Of a DNA stretch of 64,000 bases, positions 59,423-64,000 are shown piece by piece. The first letter of the stretch is position 1; every line of letters begins with the position of its first letter. Source of the DNA: Tropicimonas sediminicola (GTDB lineage Bacteria; Pseudomonadota; Alphaproteobacteria; Rhodobacterales; Rhodobacteraceae). A model generated the notes under the pieces. It saw nothing but the letters and a program-made list of their open reading frames with translations. It made no database searches and was not told the origin of the DNA. The stretch covers positions 124,001-188,000 of the forward strand of contig NZ_FZOY01000005.1 in the NCBI RefSeq assembly GCF_900188335.1. The letters run 5' to 3'. Both the position numbers and the translations under genes were made by a program.

Positions 59423-60302
59423 ATGAAGCCGGTCACATCACAGCAAGACGTCCAGCCCGACCGCGTCGGACCTGTCACGATTGCCCGCGCCATCCCCAAC
59501 GCGGCGGAGCAGTTCGTGGGTCCGATCCTGTAGCTGGACCCCCTTCCGCCAGGGAATATCGCCGGGCGAGGTCCCCGATCCTGACGGGTCGTTCGCGCAT
59601 CCGCGTCGGGATATCGCGAGCTTTACCTATGTCTTGGAAGGCGCGCTGACCCATACTGACAGCAGCGGTGGGCATGGCACCATCGCGGCAGGTGGCGTGC
59701 AATGGATGAAGGCCGGCAACGGCATCGTGCATAACGGGATGGTCCCCCAAGACCTGCGGAATAAACGGCGGCAGGCTGCACAGCTTCCAGTTCTGGATCA
59801 ACCTGCCAGCCCGAAACAAGGCGGAGCCGGCCGAATACATGCCCGTTCCGGCCGCGGGCCTTCCCGTCGTGCCACTGCCGGGCGGCCGGGCTCACCTCAA
59901 GGTGCTCCTGGGCGGATACCATGGCAACGCCGCGCCGATCCCGCCCTTCATGGAAGAGTTCATCTCGCATCTCCGCATCGAGCCCATGGGCTCTGCCGGG
60001 GTGGCCTAACCGCCCGAGCTGCCGGTAGCGGATTTCCTGCCGGGCCTGGGCGCAAACGTTGGTGGATCGGATGTTGCCGCGCACCGGCTCTTCGGGCTCG
60101 GAACCGAGGGGACGGAGATCGAGCTCGCCAACCCGGGCACCGGCCCGCTTGACCTCCTTCTGTTTGGCGGTGCGCCGATTGCGGAGCCGGTGGCGATGCG
60201 GGCCCCTTCGTGATGAACACCGAGGATAAGCTGCAACAGGCCTTCCGCGAGTTTCGAGCGGGCAAATACGGGCGCATCGCCTACCCGTTAGCAACGGCCT
60301 GA
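59423..60302 (+). pseudogene. Pirin-family protein, broken
   Basis: The frame from ATG 59423 reads as the pirin N-terminus (QPDRVGPVTIARAIPNAAEQ) but stops at TAG 59531. Further pirin segments follow in other frames: DPDGSFAHPRRDIASFTYV and HGTIAAGGVQWMKAGNGIVH, then GGRLHSFQFWINLPARN and PPFMEEFISHLRIEP to a TAA at 60007-60009, then LFGLGTEGTEIELANPG, and finally NTEDKLQQAFREFRAGKYG ending at TGA 60300. At least two frame changes and two internal stops are needed. Pirins are cupin-fold iron proteins, some with quercetinase activity. Confidence 0.88.
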
Positions 60303-60388
60303 CTCTACACAGAACTCCCGGATCCGCGCGGTCTCTGCTCCTTCCCCCCATGACCCGCCACCTGGCCGCCCAGTAAGGAAACACCCCC

Positions 60389-61196
60389 ATGTCCAAACGA
60401 ATTGCAATCATTTGCGGCGGCTCCTCCAACGCCACTCCCTTCATTCCTGTGGGCGACGGCATCGAGGGGCTGTGGCAGGCCAACCAGCGCATCAACGAGC
60501 AGCTCAAGGCGGCTCGGTCGACCGGCATCGTCGGTGCCAGGGCCGTCGGCACGGAACTGGCAGGCGAGATCGCCCATGCCAAGCCGGACAAGAAGTTCAC
60601 GCTTGTCTCGGATTTGGACCGCCTGTTTCCCACCAAGCCGGAAAAGCTTGGCACCGCACTGTCAAAAAAGTTGCGTGTCCCTCACACTTGGAAGCAAGGC
60701 CGAGAACCTCCAAAGCATAACCGAACCCTGTGCATGTCGGCTGAGGCTGTCGGATGGCACGGAGCAGGATTTCGACCTGACCTTCCCCGTCCTCGGATCG
60801 CGCGCCAGTTCCGAACTGATCGATGGCCTGCCTGACACGCAGAAAGGCACCGCGAACCGGAGCAAGGTGGAGCAGTGGCTGCGGCCGTCGTCTCTGCCCA
60901 ACGTCTTCGCCGCCGGAGACGTGGCCGATGGGGGCGACGGCATGACCATCGTCGCGACGAGCCGCCAGCTGCCCTGGCTCAAGTCAACGCTGAAGGGGCT
61001 CATGGCTGGCCAGCCGCTCGAAGAAATGAAGCCCTGCAAACCATGGGGCACCAAGGCACCACGCCTCGTGCCGCTCGGCCTAAGGCGCGGCATTTCCTTC
61101 CTCAGCCTGTTTACGGCAGGGGACTTCCTGACGCGCAAGGCGAAGGGCAAGAATCTGTTCGTGACGAGATACATCAGGTTTCTGAACCGGGCGTGA
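60389..61196 (+). pseudogene. FAD-dependent pyridine nucleotide-disulfide oxidoreductase (AIF/NDH-2-like), broken
   Basis: The frame starts normally (MSKRIAIICGG) but jumps directly to a segment normally near residue 115 (TPFIPVGDGIEGL), so about 100 residues of the FAD domain are deleted. The NAD motif has Arg for Gly (VGARAVGTELAGEI). Near 60665-60700 the frame shifts, and the C-terminal half (AENLQSITEP to FLNRA, with NVFAAGDVADGGDG) continues in another frame to TGA 61194-61196. It follows the pirin pseudogene, a usual gene order, so the entire small locus has decayed. Confidence 0.87.
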
Positions 61197-61287
61197 ATGG
61201 TTGCGGGCCGGCGACATGGGGCAGGGTGCCGCTGCCGCCGGGGCGATCACCATTCTGAATCACGCATTACCGGCACCGCACACCCGA

Positions 61288-62115
61288 CTACCGAAGCAGA
61301 TCGAGGAACATGCGCAGCGCCGTCAGCCCCAGGAACACCCCGAATGCCAACCGCAGCGCGCTCCGTGGAATACTGTGAGCCAGACGCACACCCACTCGGG
61401 CGAACGCCATCGACAGCGGCACGATCAGAGCCACACCGACAAGGTTTACATACCCCAGGGAAAAAGGTGGCAGCCCGTCGCTGCCCCATCCGGTCGCGGC
61501 GTAAACCAAGGTGCCCGGAACGCCGATCACGAAGCCTATCGCGGCACTGGTTCCGACGGCCTTTCTGATGTCGTAGCCGAGGAAATTCAGAAGCGGAACG
61601 CAAACCGTGCCACCGCCGATCCCCATCATCGCGGAGATCGCTCCGGCCACGACTCCCAGACTTGCCCATACCGGCCGCGAGAAACTGCGCGGAGTGCCCG
61701 GCTCCGAAGGCGTGCGGAACAGCATGTCGACTGCGACCAGCGCCGCCACCGCGGCGAAGACCGCGACCAGGGCCGTGCCACTTGCGAAACCGCCGATACC
61801 CGCGCCGAGAAAGACGCCGATCAGGATGGACGGGGCCCACAAACGCAACAGCGCCATGTCGATCGCGCCACGCCGGTAATGCCCCCCGGCCGAGGACAAC
61901 GAAGTGAACACGATGGTTGCCAGCGAGGTTCCTACGGCCACCTGCATTGCGTTGCCCTCGGCAAGACCGAAGGCCGACAAGGCAAAGTAGAGTGCCGGCA
62001 CGATCACGATGCCGCCTCCAACCCCGAGAAGCCCGGCAAGTATCCCGCCGAGCACGCCTGACCCGGCAGCCACGGCCGCAAGGTATGCAAGCATCGGCAT
62101 GCTGAATTCAGTCAT
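61288..62115 (-). CDS. TauE/SafE-family membrane transporter
   Basis: A 275-residue protein with about eight helices and the duplicated TauE/SafE motif GLLGVGGGIVIVPAL (first half, about 28-42) and AMMGIGGGTVCVPLL (second half). Members export sulfite, sulfoacetate or other organosulfur and small acids. The gene starts 3 bases after the gamma-glutamyltransferase stop and is cotranscribed with it. GAGGG lies one base from the first ATG, so the start could be the ATG at 62100 instead. Confidence 0.88.
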   Translation of the reverse strand: MTEFSMPMLAYLAAVAAGSGVLGGILAGLLGVGGGIVIVPALYFALSAFGLAEGNAMQVAVGTSLATIVFTSLSSAGGHYRRGAIDMALLRLWAPSILIGVFLGAGIGGFASGTALVAVFAAVAALVAVDMLFRTPSEPGTPRSFSRPVWASLGVVAGAISAMMGIGGGTVCVPLLNFLGYDIRKAVGTSAAIGFVIGVPGTLVYAATGWGSDGLPPFSLGYVNLVGVALIVPLSMAFARVGVRLAHSIPRSALRLAFGVFLGLTALRMFLDLLR

Positions 62116-62118
62116 CCC

Positions 62119-63909
62119 TCAGCGCCCGATTGCATAGGCTTGCATCAGGCGCGGCGTGGCCGCCCCTTGCACCGTGCCATCGGCCTCGCGAAGGGCAGCG
62201 GTCAGACGGCCGACAGTCCACGGGGCTGCGACAACGACCTCGTGCCCGCGCGCGCGAAGCGCCGCAATCGTGGCCTCGTCCACGCCCGGTTCGATCATCA
62301 TGACGCCCGGTTTTGCCTCGCGCGGGTAGAACGAGCCCTGGAAATGCAGCGAATGGAACAGCGGCGCGTCGATGCCCTGCTGCAGATCCATCCCGTGATG
62401 AACGAAGCGCAGGAACCAGATCAACTGCCATTGGTCCTGCTGATCCCCGCCCGGTGTGCCAAAGGCGATGCGCCGTCCATCCTTTTCGGCCAGGCTCGGT
62501 GTCAGGGTGGTTCGCGGGCGGCGGCCGGGGGCAAGCGAACCGGGCATCCCCTCTTCCAGCCAGAACATCTGGGCCCGACTGTTCAGCGGAAAGCCGAGCC
62601 CGGGAATGACCGGCGAGGATTGCAGCCACCCGCCCGAAGGCGTGGCCGACACCATGTTGCCCCAGCGGTCGATGACATCCAGGTGCACCGTGTCGCCGCG
62701 CCGGTCGGTCAGGTGCGCCATGGTCGGCTCGCCGGCGCTGGCGCCTGTTTCGGCCTGAACGGTCCGCGCGGCGCGCGCGATGCAGGCATCCGCAAGGTGC
62801 TCGAAACCCGGTATCCTGCCCGGTCGCTGCTCCAGCGAGGCCCTCTTGCCGATCAAGGCACGGCGCGAGGCGGCGTACTCCTCGGACAGCAGCACATCCA
62901 TCGGGATTTCGGAATGCTCCGGATCGCCATAGAACGCCTCGCGGTCGGCATAGGCCAGCTTGATCGCTTCAATGACCGTATGCACGAAGTCCGGGCCGTT
63001 CGGGTCCATCGTGTCGAAGTCGATCCCCCGAAGGATCGCGAGCGCCTGCAGAAGCACAGGACCCTGACCCCAGGGCCCGGTCTTGTGCACGCGCCACCCG
63101 TGGTAGTCGAGGCTCGTCGTTTCTTCGTAGCTGGCCTGCCAGTTCTTCATGTCGTCGCGGTCCAGGACCGCGCGGTGCGCACTGCCGGACACGTCCATCA
63201 CTTCCGCGGTCTCGAGGTAGTCGCAGATCGCGTCGGCCACGAACCCCTCGCGCCAGATCGCGCGTGCCGCATCGATCTGCGCGTCCCGGCCGGACTGGAC
63301 CTCGGCCTCCGAAAGGAGTCGCTCGTAGGTATCCGCCAGGTCGGGGTTGCGGAACAACGCATTCGGCTCGGGCACCGACCCGCCGGGCGTCCATACTGCT
63401 GCCGAGGTGGGCCATTCGCGCGCGAAGAATTCAGCCAGCCCGTCGATTGCCCGCGAGACTGCCGGAAGCATCGGATGTCCGTCGCGGGCATAGCCAATTG
63501 CCGGTTCCAACACGTCCCGAAGGCTGAGCGTGCCGTGGTCGCGCAGCATCAACATCCAGCCGTCGAACGCGCCAGGCACGACAGTCGCCAGCAGCCCCGA
63601 GCCGGGCACCAGCGACAGCCCCTCGGCGCGATACTGCGCGATCGTCGCCCCCGCCGGCGCCACACCCTGCGCGCACAACACGCGGATCTTGCCGCTCTGC
63701 GCATCGTGCAGGATGGCCGGAAGATCGCCGGCCGGGCCATTGAGGTGCGGCTCGACAACCTGCAGGACGAGGCCGCAGGCCACGGCTGCATCGAAGGCAT
63801 TGCCGCCCTTTTCAAGGATGCCGAAACCGACAGCGGAAGCGATCCAGTGGGTCGACGTCACGACGCCGAAAGTGCCACGGATCTCGGGGCGGGTGGTGAA
63901 GTCGGTCAT
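62119..63909 (-). CDS. ggt: Gamma-glutamyltransferase family protein
   Basis: A 596-residue Ntn hydrolase that self-cleaves at a Thr into large and small chains; the likely processing Thr is in GDTVHLDVIDRWGN (about residues 405-418), and PGGDQQDQWQ fits the small-chain gly-rich loop. No signal peptide is seen, so it may be cytosolic, unlike E. coli Ggt. It would hydrolyse or transfer gamma-glutamyl groups (glutathione, gamma-glutamyl amides). GGAGA precedes the ATG. The upstream 91 bases hold a GCGCCGC/GCGGCGC hairpin (63946-63952/63962-63968). Confidence 0.88.
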   Translation of the reverse strand: MTDFTTRPEIRGTFGVVTSTHWIASAVGFGILEKGGNAFDAAVACGLVLQVVEPHLNGPAGDLPAILHDAQSGKIRVLCAQGVAPAGATIAQYRAEGLSLVPGSGLLATVVPGAFDGWMLMLRDHGTLSLRDVLEPAIGYARDGHPMLPAVSRAIDGLAEFFAREWPTSAAVWTPGGSVPEPNALFRNPDLADTYERLLSEAEVQSGRDAQIDAARAIWREGFVADAICDYLETAEVMDVSGSAHRAVLDRDDMKNWQASYEETTSLDYHGWRVHKTGPWGQGPVLLQALAILRGIDFDTMDPNGPDFVHTVIEAIKLAYADREAFYGDPEHSEIPMDVLLSEEYAASRRALIGKRASLEQRPGRIPGFEHLADACIARAARTVQAETGASAGEPTMAHLTDRRGDTVHLDVIDRWGNMVSATPSGGWLQSSPVIPGLGFPLNSRAQMFWLEEGMPGSLAPGRRPRTTLTPSLAEKDGRRIAFGTPGGDQQDQWQLIWFLRFVHHGMDLQQGIDAPLFHSLHFQGSFYPREAKPGVMMIEPGVDEATIAALRARGHEVVVAAPWTVGRLTAALREADGTVQGAATPRLMQAYAIGR

Positions 63910-64000
63910 GAGGTCTCCGTCAGGGGGCAGCTGGGCAGATTGCGTGCGCCGCCCAACGCGAGCGGCGCATTGTCATCAGCTAGAAGCAGGGGTCAGGCAG

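Noticed and set aside
1-64000. CRISPR arrays, insertion sequences, prophage, rRNA or replication origin
   Set aside because: No regularly spaced repeats, transposase, phage structural or integrase genes, rRNA sequence or origin/partition genes were recognised.

Overview
The window is GC-rich, tightly packed DNA that reads as a chromosome segment of an alphaproteobacterium of the order Rhodobacterales (Roseobacter/Paracoccaceae type). The evidence is a petABC cytochrome bc1 operon whose cytochrome b keeps the Rhodobacter residue numbering (heme histidines 97, 111, 198, 212; PEWY 294-297), a dapF-mtaB pair, four TRAP transporters, TAXI-type receptors, and many genes coupled by 4-base ATGA overlaps.

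Positions 66-8221 look like conserved core: an orphan radical SAM protein, petC-petB-petA (minus strand), a divergent outer-membrane beta-barrel, a glutathione S-transferase, mtaB, dapF and a tRNA-Lys(TTT) with a clear promoter. From the tRNA to about 61.2 kb the content is accessory and catabolic, built as successive regulator + transporter + enzyme cassettes. (1) 8573-15570: LacI regulator, TAXI-TRAP transporter, HpcH/HpaI aldolase, HisD-like dehydrogenase, short-chain dehydrogenase. (2) 15686-24037: HAD phosphatase, hybrid histidine kinase and OmpR-type regulator (minus), divergent from an AfuABC/iron(III)-type ABC transporter (plus), suggesting sensing, import and dephosphorylation of a phosphorylated solute. 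(3) 24173-34163: Dpp-type ABC transporter with a creatinase/ectoine-hydrolase-like M24 protein and two M20 proteins, divergent from a GntR/HutC regulator. (4) 34198-41219: second HpcH/HpaI aldolase and LacI regulator, divergent from a DctPQM TRAP transporter, SMP-30 lactonase, OsmC protein and AhpD-like protein. (5) 41381-44104: CIA30-domain protein, divergent from an unrecognised membrane protein coupled to a ClpP-fold periplasmic protease-like protein. (6) 44249-52634: idonate-type dehydrogenase, mannitol/fructuronate dehydrogenase, a second DctQMP transporter and an RpiR regulator in one minus-strand operon, divergent from an orphan fused IolC kinase-aldolase. (7) 52933-58496: tartrate/D-malate-type dehydrogenase, LysR regulator and a second TAXI-TRAP transporter.

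Positions 58497-61196 are decaying DNA: a LysR gene, a pirin gene and an FAD-dependent oxidoreductase gene are all broken. The window ends with a TauE/SafE exporter and a gamma-glutamyltransferase (minus).

Patterns crossing cassette borders: all six solute-binding-protein genes are followed by a GC-rich stem-loop; the two LacI regulators each sit beside a matching pair of palindromes; one binding-protein gene has its Shine-Dalgarno sequence inside a predicted leader hairpin. No insertion sequence, integrase, prophage, CRISPR array or rRNA gene was seen. All functional assignments come from reading motifs by eye, so substrates of transporters and catabolic enzymes are inferred from context only.
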